Shown here piece after piece: positions 1 through 7,384 of a stretch of 64,000 bases of DNA. The notes beneath the pieces are model-generated. The model was not told the DNA's origin. It did not search any database and worked only from the letters and a program-made list of their open reading frames with translations. The translations under genes were made by a program, and so were the position numbers. Source of the DNA: Roseomonas sp. (GTDB lineage Bacteria > Pseudomonadota > Alphaproteobacteria > Acetobacterales > Acetobacteraceae); the NCBI GenBank assembly GCA_020249505.1, contig JADCFN010000028.1:186001-250000 (forward strand), in the 5' to 3' direction. Position 1 is the stretch's first letter, and every line of letters begins with the position of its first letter.

Positions 1-836
1 CCAAAAAGCCCCACCTGCACCAGCTTGCCGCCCTTGCGCAGCGCATCAAAGGCGCTCCGCGCTGTCTCCGTCCCGTTCACCAGGTCAATAATGGCGCGCA
101 CCGGGCCGCCACAGGCATCCATGATGCGCTTGGCTGTGCCGGCATCCCCGCCCTGGACGATATCGGTCGCCCCTTCCTGCCTGGCCGCTTCCAGCTTGGC
201 GGGGCTGACATCCACCACCACGATTCGCCGATGGCCCTTGGCCTTCAGCACAGCAATCGCATTCAGCCCTAGCCCGCCCGCGCCAATCAGGACAATCGGC
301 TCATCTGCCGGCATCGGCATGACCTTGTTGATGGCGCTGAACACCGTAATGCCCGAACAGGCATAGGTCGCGGCCAAGGCGGGATCGAGGTTACCCACCG
401 GCACCAGATGCCGCGGCTCGGGCGCCAGCACATGCGTCGCATAGCCACCATGCTGATAAACGCCGAGGCTTTTCGGCGTGAGACACATGTTATCCTCATC
501 GGCGAGACAGGCGTCGCAGGTCCCACACCCCACCCAGGGGAAGACCACCATGTGATCGCCAACCTTAAGGCCCGCGCCATTGGCGTCTGGCCCCCATTTC
601 AGCACGCGGCCGACAATTTCATGCCCCATGGCGAGCGGGAGTTTCACCCCGCGATCTGACAGCTTCAGATAACCGCGCGAACCGAGGTCATAGCCGCCTT
701 CCCAGATATGCAGATCGGAATGGCAAACCCCCGCATGGGTGATTTCCAGCAGCACCTGCTTTCCGGTGGGTTCCGGCGTTGGGATATTGATTTCCTGAAG
801 GGGCTTACCCGCTTCAGTTACGGCCCAGGCACGCAT
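1..836 (-). CDS. Zinc-dependent alcohol dehydrogenase, C-terminus cut off by the window edge
   Basis: Medium-chain NAD(P)-dependent alcohol dehydrogenase that oxidises an alcohol to an aldehyde; 278 residues are visible and the rest lies before base 1. The N-terminal GroES-like domain has Cys38 (CHSD) and the GHE motif (His72) for the catalytic zinc, followed by the four structural-zinc cysteines at 104, 107, 110 and 118. The nucleotide-binding domain shows a GAGGLG turn near residue 190. I chose the ATG at 836 because AGGAAG lies about 6 bases upstream; an in-frame ATG at 851 (inside which that Shine-Dalgarno falls) is the alternative. The substrate cannot be told from the sequence. It is transcribed away from the YidB-like gene. 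Confidence 0.9.
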   Translation of the reverse strand, partial: MRAWAVTEAGKPLQEINIPTPEPTGKQVLLEITHAGVCHSDLHIWEGGYDLGSRGYLKLSDRGVKLPLAMGHEIVGRVLKWGPDANGAGLKVGDHMVVFPWVGCGTCDACLADEDNMCLTPKSLGVYQHGGYATHVLAPEPRHLVPVGNLDPALAATYACSGITVFSAINKVMPMPADEPIVLIGAGGLGLNAIAVLKAKGHRRIVVVDVSPAKLEAARQEGATDIVQGGDAGTAKRIMDACGGPVRAIIDLVNGTETARSAFDALRKGGKLVQVGLF

Positions 837-931
837 GGCTGTCTTCCTCATGTTTCTCGTGTTGGAAGCATGGGAACAAGCTTGGGGCTTGCGGTCAAGC
901 GGCGCCGCGCGATGGCCGAAGTAGGGTTGTT

Positions 932-959
932 TTGACCGCACACGAAAGCTGCCTAAGAT
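932..959 (+). promoter_or_regulatory. Sigma-70-type promoter of the YidB-like gene
   Basis: TTGACC at 932-937 and TAAGAT at 954-959 are separated by 16 bases and end 29 bases before the ATG at 989. This also argues that the longer reading frame beginning at 932 is not translated from its first codon. Seen by eye only; no transcript evidence. Confidence 0.55.
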
Positions 960-988
960 GCGCTTCTCAACCGGAGAGAGAAGCGAAC

Positions 989-1636
989 ATGAATAACCCA
1001 TGGGGCCAGGGCGCTGCCGGCGGCATTGGCGATTTGCTGGGCGCCATGATGGGGGGCGGTTCGGCTGAAGGACTCGCTTCCCTGGTTGGCAAGCTGCAAC
1101 AGGGCGGACTTGGTCAGGAAGTGGAAAGTTGGGTCGGCACCGGCGAGAATATGCCTGTAGCGCCGGAAAGGCTGGCCCAAGCCTTTGGCAGCAATGAATT
1201 AGCCGGCCTTGCCCAGCAATTCGGCGGCGGCGCGGCTTCGGACGGCGCCATGGCAGGCATCCTCGCGCAGCTTTTGCCTGCGGTGATCAATGGCATGACG
1301 CCCCAGGGACGCCTGCCACAATCAGAAACCGATATGGGCGGCGGGCTAGGCGATGTGCTTGGCAATGTTCTGTCCGGGATGATGGGTGGGCAGCAACAAC
1401 AGCCGCAAGGCGGCCTGATGGATATGCTTGGGCCCCTGATGGGTGCCATGGCCGGCGGGCCGCAGGCTCAGCAGGGCGGCGGCTTGGCCGGTTTGCTCGG
1501 CGGCCTGCTTGGTGGTGCTGGTGCGGCGGCGGCGGGCATGGCTGGCAAGGGCGGCAAGGCGCTGCCGCCCGGCGATGTTCTGCCAAGTAAGTTCGATGCG
1601 CTTGGCGGTGGCAGCAAGGGCGGCCGTTCACGCTAG
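989..1636 (+). CDS. YidB-like (DUF937-related) glycine-rich protein
   Basis: 215-residue protein resembling the YidB family of unknown function. The N-terminal half carries the family pattern (GLG..VESWVGTGEN..., then a putative helix-rich segment ending LLPAVINGMTP at about residue 100); the C-terminal half is low-complexity Gly/Met/Ala/Gln. The start at 989 is preceded by GGAGAGAGAAG and by a good promoter at 932-959, so the upstream in-frame extension is rejected. No signal peptide is evident, so it is probably cytoplasmic. Function is unknown; the family is usually annotated only as a conserved protein. Confidence 0.8.
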   Translation: MNNPWGQGAAGGIGDLLGAMMGGGSAEGLASLVGKLQQGGLGQEVESWVGTGENMPVAPERLAQAFGSNELAGLAQQFGGGAASDGAMAGILAQLLPAVINGMTPQGRLPQSETDMGGGLGDVLGNVLSGMMGGQQQQPQGGLMDMLGPLMGAMAGGPQAQQGGGLAGLLGGLLGGAGAAAAGMAGKGGKALPPGDVLPSKFDALGGGSKGGRSR

Positions 1637-1670
1637 GAGTGTTTTGCGTTCACTTGGGTTCACGCAACCC

Positions 1671-1740
1671 GCTCTACATTGTTGTTTTTCGAGCATCTTC
1701 ACACGGTCAGATGATTCCATCTGAAAGTGATTTGCTCTAA
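1671..1740. repeat. REP-like composite palindrome
   Basis: An interrupted inverted repeat just downstream of the YidB-like gene. Outer arms are gagca (1691-1695) and tgctc (1733-1737); next come tcac (1699-1702) and gtga (1727-1730); inner arms are tcagatg (1707-1713) and catctga (1718-1724) around a 4-base loop. The hexamer gctcta occurs on both sides (1671 and 1734). The layout matches the intergenic palindromes dispersed in alphaproteobacterial genomes and the second copy at 44288-44330. Confidence 0.6.
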
Positions 1741-1796
1741 AAGCTGCGTTCTTGGACAGGCGGCTTGCGTGGCTTGGGTGCCACGGCCGCCGGCCT

Positions 1797-2768
1797 TCAA
1801 TCCGGGCGGATATTATTCTCCCGTACCACCCTGCCCCAGGTCGCGATCTGGGCAGAGAGGAATTGCATGAAGGCAGCCTCCCCTTGCGGATTGAGGTCAA
1901 TGCCGAGAGCCAGGATACGCTGGCGCAGTTCCGGCACTTCCAGCGCCTTACGCACCGCTGCTTCCATGCGCGCCTTAATCGCCTCTGGCAGCCGCGCGGG
2001 GCCGAGGAAGCCCCAGAAGGCCCGCGAATCAATGCCAGTGAGGCCGAGTTCGGCCATGCTCGGCACATCCGGGATATTGGGGCTGCGCGTGGCACCCGTT
2101 TGCGCGAGGGGCACCAGCGTGCCGGCATCAATATGAACGCCAATGGCGGGGCGGGATGCGATCGGCAAATCCACCTCACCCGCCGCAGCCGCGACCGCCA
2201 GCGGCCCGCCGCCGCGATAGGGCACATGCACTAGCTTGAAATCGCCCGCGCGTTGGATGAGCTCCATGGTCAAATGCGCGAGACTGCCATTGCCGATAGT
2301 GCCGTAGGTGATGGTATCCGGCCTTGCCTTTGCGGCCGCCACCACATCGGCGAAGTTGCGATAGGGGCGTGTGCGATGCGCGGTCAGCACCATGGGCGCG
2401 GTGCCGAACAGCAAAAGCGAGGTTAAATCACGTTCGGTATCGAAACCCATATTCGGGATAAGCGCCGGATTGACTGCATGTGTATCAAAGACGATCAGCC
2501 AGGTATTGCCATCGGGCGCGGCGCGCGCGACCTGCGCGGTGCCGAGCGAGCCAGATGCACCCGGGCGACTTTCAACAATGAAGGGCACGCCAAATTCGGC
2601 CTGCAAATGCGGTTGCAGCAGCCGCGCCAAAGCATCGGTGGAACCCCCCGGCGGAAAGGGCACCACGATGCGGATCGGGCCGCTTGGCCAGGAGCCTTGC
2701 GCGCCGGCGATATGCGGCGCGGCAAGCATGGCCGGCATGGCGGCCAGGATGGTGCGTTTGGTGAACAT
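1797..2768 (-). CDS. Bug/TctC-family periplasmic solute-binding protein
   Basis: 323-residue tripartite-tricarboxylate-transporter binding protein, expected to capture an organic acid in the periplasm. The first 23 residues form a signal peptide ending AGA-Q. The family hallmarks are present: PSGPIRIVVPFPPGG at the start of the mature part, FIVESRPGASGS, the APDG turn, THAVNP and HVPYRGGG. There is no TctA/TctB membrane partner nearby, which is usual for Bug proteins. It is first of six TctC paralogues in this window. Gap to the upstream TelA gene is 25 bases on the same strand, so co-transcription is possible. The ligand is unknown. Confidence 0.9.
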   Translation of the reverse strand: MFTKRTILAAMPAMLAAPHIAGAQGSWPSGPIRIVVPFPPGGSTDALARLLQPHLQAEFGVPFIVESRPGASGSLGTAQVARAAPDGNTWLIVFDTHAVNPALIPNMGFDTERDLTSLLLFGTAPMVLTAHRTRPYRNFADVVAAAKARPDTITYGTIGNGSLAHLTMELIQRAGDFKLVHVPYRGGGPLAVAAAAGEVDLPIASRPAIGVHIDAGTLVPLAQTGATRSPNIPDVPSMAELGLTGIDSRAFWGFLGPARLPEAIKARMEAAVRKALEVPELRQRILALGIDLNPQGEAAFMQFLSAQIATWGRVVRENNIRPD

Positions 2769-2793
2769 GTGAATTTCCCGGAATTTGTTGTCT

Positions 2794-3855
2794 TTATGTT
2801 TTTGGCGCGGGCGGTATTGCCTTGGCCGCCATCAGCGCGCGCCTGATTTCGGCTTCCGCCTTGTCCAATTCTACCGCTGCATCGGCGCGTTGGGCGCGGG
2901 CGCGTTCGGCGATTGTCAGGCTGTCTTCAATGGTTGCGACCAGCAACTGATTGGCCTGCTTCACCGCCGCCAGATCGAACACGCCGCGTTCGATCTCATT
3001 CCGCGCTTCGGCATTGCCCTGGCGCAGCCTCTCGGCATTCGCGGTCAGCAATTGATTTGTCAGGTCATTCGCCTGCTTCAGCGTCTGCCCCGCATCGCGC
3101 ATGCGCTGGATGGCGAGTGCTTGGGCAAGCTGCTGGCGCCACAGCGGCACGGTATTCGCCACCACGGATTGGATCTTCGCCGCCAAGGCCTTGTCATTTT
3201 CCTGAATGAGCCGGATGGAAGGCAGGGCCTGCATCGCGACTTGCCGCGTAAGGCGCAGATCATGAATGCGCCGATCAAGCTCATCGCGCGCCGCGCGCAG
3301 ATCGCGCAGCTTCTGCGCGGCCAGCATATCGCCTGACGTCGCCTTGGTTTCAGCTTCTGGGATCGCCGTGCTGTCCGTGTTCTTCAGCACGATCTCGCCG
3401 GCCGCGATGTGATCGCCAAGGCCATGGAACCAATCAAGCGTGGCGCCATAAAGCCGTTCAAGCTTTTCGACATCTTCCAATAGCCGCGTGCGATGGGCGT
3501 CCAGCTTGTCGCCAATCGCCTCCACCTGGTCCTTCAGCCCTTCGTAGCGGCTGACGACCTGTGCGGCTTCCGCCCCCGCCTTGTTGAACATGCGCGCGAA
3601 AAAACCCGGCTTCTCCGCAAGGCCCGAAACATCAAAGCCGCGCAAGGTCGTGAGCAGGTTGCCGAGCGTCTGCCCCGCCTCCCCCGCTTCGCGATTTTTC
3701 GCCCCTTCCAACATGGCATCGGCGGCGGCCGAAGCACGGGTTTGTGCTTCCTGCCCGAAGCGGAGCACCGCGGCGGGGTCCGTCACGTCAAGCTGGGCGG
3801 CAAGGCGTTCAACCTCGGCCCGGCGCTCTTCGGGAGTGGTGATGATGTCGCTCAT
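2794..3855 (-). CDS. TelA/KlaA-family toxic anion resistance protein
   Basis: 353-residue largely helical cytoplasmic protein of the TelA family, named for tellurite resistance on plasmids but found widely in chromosomes with a cell-envelope stress role that is not firmly defined. Long charged coiled-coil stretches run from about residue 95 to the end, including the characteristic region ETKATSGDMLAAQKLRDLRA and the following VAMQALPSIRLIQ. The ATG overlaps the TGA of the upstream XpaC-like gene by four bases, indicating translational coupling. TelA and XpaC neighbours are a common pairing. Whether it gives tellurite resistance here is not known. Confidence 0.88.
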   Translation of the reverse strand: MSDIITTPEERRAEVERLAAQLDVTDPAAVLRFGQEAQTRASAAADAMLEGAKNREAGEAGQTLGNLLTTLRGFDVSGLAEKPGFFARMFNKAGAEAAQVVSRYEGLKDQVEAIGDKLDAHRTRLLEDVEKLERLYGATLDWFHGLGDHIAAGEIVLKNTDSTAIPEAETKATSGDMLAAQKLRDLRAARDELDRRIHDLRLTRQVAMQALPSIRLIQENDKALAAKIQSVVANTVPLWRQQLAQALAIQRMRDAGQTLKQANDLTNQLLTANAERLRQGNAEARNEIERGVFDLAAVKQANQLLVATIEDSLTIAERARAQRADAAVELDKAEAEIRRALMAAKAIPPAPKT

Positions 3856-4559
3856 GAATAGCCTTCCTCGCGCAGCCGATCGGCCAGCACCTTGACTTGA
3901 ATATCGAGTGCCGCGCTTTCCTCTGCGCGGAGATCATCGCGCAAGCGCCGTGCGGCGGCTTCCAGATCACGCAGCAGCGCACCAAGCGCGGCCGGCGGCG
4001 TGGCACCGGCTTCAAGGCGCGACGCGATGCGTTCCAGCCCATCCAAATGCACCACCAGGAAGCGGCGCGCGCGGGCAATGCCCTCGGGTCGTTCTTCCAG
4101 GTCATCCAGCACCTGGCCTATGGCTTGCGCTACCGGGATCAGGCGCGGTTCATTGCCGCGCGCCGCGATGCCTTCAATGCCGGCCAGCCTGATGCGCGCA
4201 TCCGAAAGCGGGCCAGAAGGTGGCGGCGGCGGCGCGGGCGGCGCCACTTCCGGGATTTCGGCATAAAGCAGCCGTGTGCCGCCCCAGGCGCCAAGCGCGA
4301 AAAGCAAGCCAATGATCGGCCCTGCCCCGGCGCCAAGCCCGGTGGCGAGGCCGGCCGCCACCCCCATCAGCACGGCAGCGCGCTTGGCGTCGCCGCGCCT
4401 GCCGCGCTTCATGATGCGCGCGGCGATGAAGGGCAAACCAATGCCAAGCAGGCAGCCGATCAGCCCTGTCTGGCGCATCGCAAAAAGGTTGAAGAAAGCC
4501 GCCGGCACCAGCGCGAGGCCCATCATGGGCAGTAGCCAAAGGCGCCAGAAGCTATTCAC
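3852..4559 (-). CDS. XpaC-like membrane protein (BCIP-hydrolysis family)
   Basis: 235-residue protein of the XpaC family (annotated historically from 5-bromo-4-chloroindolyl phosphate hydrolysis in Bacillus), the usual neighbour of TelA. The N-terminal half has hydrophobic segments at about residues 5-50 and again at 60-90, then a proline run (PPAPPPPPSGP) and a helical C-terminal half. I place the start at the GTG at 4559, which overlaps the stop of the small upstream gene (GTGA); the reading frame stays open to 4775 but those 72 residues overlap the small membrane-protein gene in another frame and look non-coding. Its stop overlaps the telA start. Confidence 0.75.
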   Translation of the reverse strand: MNSFWRLWLLPMMGLALVPAAFFNLFAMRQTGLIGCLLGIGLPFIAARIMKRGRRGDAKRAAVLMGVAAGLATGLGAGAGPIIGLLFALGAWGGTRLLYAEIPEVAPPAPPPPPSGPLSDARIRLAGIEGIAARGNEPRLIPVAQAIGQVLDDLEERPEGIARARRFLVVHLDGLERIASRLEAGATPPAALGALLRDLEAAARRLRDDLRAEESAALDIQVKVLADRLREEGYS

Positions 4560-4714
4560 AGCCCAAACACCGAAGCAACCGCGCGCCACAGTGCCAGCAA
4601 GCCCGCCAGCGCCATGGTGCCGCCAAGCAGCATGAAGCCAAGCCAGCGCTTCAGGGCCAGCGGAAGGCTTGGGGTTGGAGGCGCCGGCAGGGGCGCGTTG
4701 CGTCTTTCGTTCAC
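4556..4714 (-). CDS. Small 52-residue single-span membrane protein upstream of XpaC
   Basis: A short reading frame starting with GTG at 4714 and ending with TGA at 4556-4558. The first 20 residues are proline-rich (NERRNAPLPAPP), then KRW and a hydrophobic stretch (LGFMLLGGTMALAGLLALW) that would span the membrane once. Its stop overlaps the GTG of the XpaC-like gene by four bases, the same coupling seen between XpaC and TelA, which supports a three-gene unit. The weak point is the ribosome-binding site (only GTAAGG about 5 bases upstream). I do not recognise a named family. Confidence 0.5.
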   Translation of the reverse strand: MNERRNAPLPAPPTPSLPLALKRWLGFMLLGGTMALAGLLALWRAVASVFGL

Positions 4715-5046
4715 GCGGCCTTACATCGCCTTTGGGCAGCAGCCTATCAAGACCAGCCCAGAAGGACTTGCGCAATGAAACAGGTCACCTGCGTCGGAGA
4801 CGGGCTGATCGGCGAAACGCCGGCAGTGATCGCCGCAGGTATCGGCGCCGCCGCCAGCATGGAAGCACGCGCCGCGCGGGCGCCACGGCAAGGGGGGCGC
4901 TGGGCTTGAGCATTGGCGGTGCGAGACATGCCGCCCGCCTTAAAGAGGCTTGGCTAGCATCATGCGCCAAGGCTCACCCTAGTGATCCGGTCGCTAATAA
5001 CTTTTTCCTACAACAGGATGAATCGGCCGGCCAAACACAGGGCTAG
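4715..5046. other. Interval with no confident gene
   Basis: About 330 bases between the small membrane-protein gene and the insertion sequence. A 44-residue frame begins with ATG at 4775 (+) and is Ala/Gly-rich, but it has no good ribosome-binding site and no recognisable family. The stretch next to the IS (4980-5040) is more AT-rich. I see no hairpin terminator or tRNA-like sequence here. Confidence 0.4.
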
Positions 5047-5063
5047 GTTGTGTGGACACTTAT

Positions 5064-5827
5064 TTATCTTAACCACAGTATGGTAGCTGCGAGTGTCACG
5101 ACGGCGAGGTAGTTTCTTGCTGTTTTTTCGTAACGCGTTGCGACGCGCCGGAATTGCTTTAGCCGGCTGAAGCAGCACTCGATCAAATGACGCTGCGCGT
5201 AGAGATGCCTGTCAAAAGGATGCTTTTTCGCGCGGGATGGGTTGTTCGGAATAACGGCGATGGCGTCTTTTTCCGCAATAGCTTCGCGTAGTGGATCAGC
5301 ATCGTAGGCGGCATCGGCGATAAAAACATCGGCGGGAAGCCCCTCAATGAGCCCATGGGCCTGAGGGCAATCCCCACGTTGGCCCCCAGTGAGGACAAAT
5401 CGCACCGGGCCGCCCAAACCGCGTACAGCCATGTGGATTTTCGTGCTCAACCCGCCGCGCGAACGGCCCAGGGCCTGATCTTCAGCCCCCCCTTTTTCGC
5501 GCCGGAAGCGTGTTGATGGGCGCGAATGATGGTGCTGTCCACGATCAGGTATTCAAAATCCGGATCGTCAGCCATGGCTTCAAAAATGCGAAGCCAAACA
5601 CCCTTTTGGCTCCAGCGGCTAAAACGACGGAATACGCTGTTCCACTCGCCAAAGGCTTCCGGTAGATCGCGCCACGGTGAACCAGTGCGCACAATCCATA
5701 GCACCCCTTCAACAAACATGCGGTTATCGCGCCCAGTCGAACCTTTCTGATCAGGGCGACCAATAATCAATGGCGCCATCCGTTCCCAGGCATCGTCGCT
5801 CAATACCAGCCGGTCGAAAACTCCCAT
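5064..5827 (-). CDS. IS5-family transposase read through a -1 frameshift
   Basis: Two overlapping frames encode one DDE transposase. The first frame (ATG at 5827) gives the N-terminal domain and the first catalytic Asp in LIVDSTIIR; the second (to TAA at 5064) gives the second Asp in ADAAYDAD and the C-terminal domain with RLKQFRRVATRYEK. They join at an A5G7 run on the coding strand (plus-strand positions 5486-5497); a -1 slip there yields about 254 residues, normal for the group, and restores the conserved GGAEDQALGRSRGG linker. This is the usual expression mode of these elements, so I do not call it a pseudogene. Confidence 0.85.
5486..5497 (-). promoter_or_regulatory. Programmed frameshift site A5G7
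   Basis: On the minus strand the transposase message reads GCG AAAAA GGGGGGG CTG. Slipping back one base within the homopolymer links the upstream and downstream transposase frames. Total coding length (764 plus the one re-read base) is divisible by three, which fits. Confidence 0.75.
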
Positions 5828-5894
5828 AGGTGCCCCCAAAAAGCACCTTGAATCACATATCAGAAAATTGGGGAATCCCTAGAGTCCACACAAC

Positions 5895-6209
5895 CTAGTG
5901 GTTCGCGGGGGTAGTTTTAGATCGGGAAAGGTTAGCATGAACCGCACCGATAGGCGGGCCTAAATCTCTCGCAATGGGTTTGGGTTTGTTCGAGGCATAA
6001 TCCTCACACAGAACCTAGGATCGAAGGAGAAAAGGCCTGCGCCCTTGTTGCTATTTCACTGCTGTTCATGCGCTTGAGGCACGCATAGTTACCCCCAAAC
6101 CCATAAGACTTATTCCCCAACCTGGGGCGACCGGTCTCCTGCCTGGAGCCGCGAGAAACACGGCGATTTTTGCGTTGCTGAAGGATGCCGCACAAGTCTT
6201 TGATTTCAT
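5895..6209. other. Gene-poor interval between the IS and tRNA-Lys
   Basis: About 315 bases on the 3' side of tRNA-Lys. Frames across it are short and low in coding character. I saw no copy of the tRNA 3' end that would mark an attachment site, no integrase fragment and no clear terminator. Confidence 0.5.
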
Positions 6210-6285
<76 letters not shown>

Positions 6286-6355
6286 GGCGGCCAGGGCAGA
6301 CCCCGGCGCAACCAAGGCGCGCTTCATACCGCCCGGGGCGGTTTTGTCCAGCCCC

Positions 6356-6856
6356 TTAGCTGGCGGCGGCCATCAGGCGCCTTCCATGGATGAACCCATA
6401 GGTCGGGAAATGCGTCCCCCCAAAATCATCAGCCGGCGGATACCAAACCCGCACAAGGGACCAGTCGCCTCGGGGGGAGACATCCAGCACCGGCTGATCC
6501 CGCGCGATCTGTCCCCGCGCCCGACCGCTGGACCAATTCGCGTGATCCACGCGGATTTCGCGGCCGGAAACCACGCGCGAAACCACCGCCAAATGCCCCT
6601 GAGGGTTGCGGCTGGTGCGCTGGAAGACCAGCACACTGCCAGATTGGGGTGCCCCAGACCGCTCATATTGCCCAGCCGCGGCGTGCCACCATTGCCAAGC
6701 ATCACCGTTGATGCGCAGCCCTGAACGTTCCCGCGCGAATGGCACGCAGGACATATCTCCGCCCGCATAGCCAGGCACGCCAGACCGCGCGCCCATGCGC
6801 CCGGAAGCACAGCCGGCGAGTGCGAATAACAACCCCATCGTGACCATGCGGCGCAT
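6356..6856 (-). CDS. CHAP-domain lipoprotein, probable murein hydrolase
   Basis: 166 residues. The start at 6856 is preceded by AAGGGGG; a longer frame upstream lacks such a signal. The N-terminus is a lipoprotein signal with lipobox LAGC (Cys16). The remainder is a CHAP domain, an amidase/endopeptidase fold that cuts peptidoglycan peptides: nucleophile Cys37 in DMSCVPF and the conserved His88 in GHLAVV, with WYPP near the end. It is a single-domain enzyme of about the usual size and probably acts at the inner face of the outer membrane. It lies between tRNA-Lys and a terminator and appears monocistronic. Confidence 0.82.
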   Translation of the reverse strand: MRRMVTMGLLFALAGCASGRMGARSGVPGYAGGDMSCVPFARERSGLRINGDAWQWWHAAAGQYERSGAPQSGSVLVFQRTSRNPQGHLAVVSRVVSGREIRVDHANWSSGRARGQIARDQPVLDVSPRGDWSLVRVWYPPADDFGGTHFPTYGFIHGRRLMAAAS

Positions 6857-6930
6857 GATCGCGAACCCCCTTAATGTCCCCGGCCGGGATTCTACCAAAA
6901 CCACCGCGATTTGCATCGAAAAAACGCAAC

Positions 6931-6960
6931 AAAAAAGGCGCCCTCGTTACCAGGGGCGCC
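6931..6960 (-). terminator. Rho-independent terminator of the thiolase/DUF35 operon
   Basis: On the minus strand a 7-bp GC stem (6960-6954 with 6943-6937, GGCGCCC/GGGCGCC) with a 10-base loop is followed directly by six T residues (6936-6931). It sits 21 bases beyond the DUF35 stop codon. Confidence 0.85.
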
Positions 6961-6980
6961 CCTTCACAAAAACCCAGCTA

Positions 6981-7379
6981 TCACACCGGGGTGAACATGA
7001 AGGCCGGCGGGCCATCCCCCTGGGTCGGTTTGAAGACCAGCTTCACCTTCTGGCCGATCTTCAAACTATCCAGATCGCAATCCACGATATTGGTGAAAAC
7101 GCGGATGCCTTCATCCAGTTCCACGTAAGCGACGCAATAGGGTTCCTTGGTGCGCATCACTGTGAAGGTATAGATGCTGCCCGTGCCCTTGGCTTCCACC
7201 AATTCGATATTGTTGGAAAGCGTGAAGGGCGAACAGCCGCGCGGATACCAGAAGAACTTGCCGGTATCATTGCATTTGCCGATCAGCAGCTTGCCGGCGC
7301 GCGCGCCATCAAAGAAGGGCTGATTGGTCGGGTCCGTCTTGATTTCCGGCAGGGCCCTGTTGAATGCCATGGTGGCCAT
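6981..7379 (-). CDS. OB-fold DUF35 protein, partner of the thiolase
   Basis: 132 residues of the DUF35/OB-fold acyl-CoA-associated family, which typically binds thiolase-like or HMG-CoA-synthase-like enzymes and acyl-CoA. The N-terminal segment (PFFDGARAGKLLIGKCNDTGKFFWYPR) is the rubredoxin-like part, here with only one of the usual zinc cysteines; the C-terminal part is the OB barrel (GTGSIYTFTVM, EGIRVFTNIVD, IGQKVKLVF). Start at 7379 has GGGAG upstream, 5 bases after the thiolase stop, so both proteins should be made from one message. The stop is followed by the terminator at 6931-6960. Confidence 0.85.
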   Translation of the reverse strand: MATMAFNRALPEIKTDPTNQPFFDGARAGKLLIGKCNDTGKFFWYPRGCSPFTLSNNIELVEAKGTGSIYTFTVMRTKEPYCVAYVELDEGIRVFTNIVDCDLDSLKIGQKVKLVFKPTQGDGPPAFMFTPV

Positions 7380-7384
7380 ATCGC

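Larger units (their letters stand above)
5047..5894 (-). mobile_element. IS5-family insertion sequence, complete
   Basis: About 848 bp. The outermost bases form inverted repeats GTTGTGTGGAC (5047-5057) and GTCCACACAAC (5884-5894). A CTAG is present immediately outside both ends (5043-5046 and 5895-5898) and fits a duplicated YTAR-type target; because CTAG is itself palindromic, a 2-base TA duplication with a longer repeat is also possible. The size, two-frame transposase and ends fit the IS427/IS1031 part of the IS5 family. Both ends and the transposase look intact, so it may still be active. Confidence 0.88.

Noticed and set aside
4560-4775. N-terminal extension of the XpaC-like protein to a Met at 4775
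   Set aside because: The extension lacks membrane character and overlaps the small hydrophobic gene in another frame; the GTG with the stop overlap at 4559 is the better start.
4775-4909. 44-residue plus-strand frame before the IS element
   Set aside because: No recognisable family and no good ribosome-binding site; left as a possible but unsupported gene.
5064-5839. Transposase as two broken or pseudogene fragments
   Set aside because: The frames join through a classical slippery run, and the added length is a multiple of three only after a -1 slip, so programmed frameshifting explains it.
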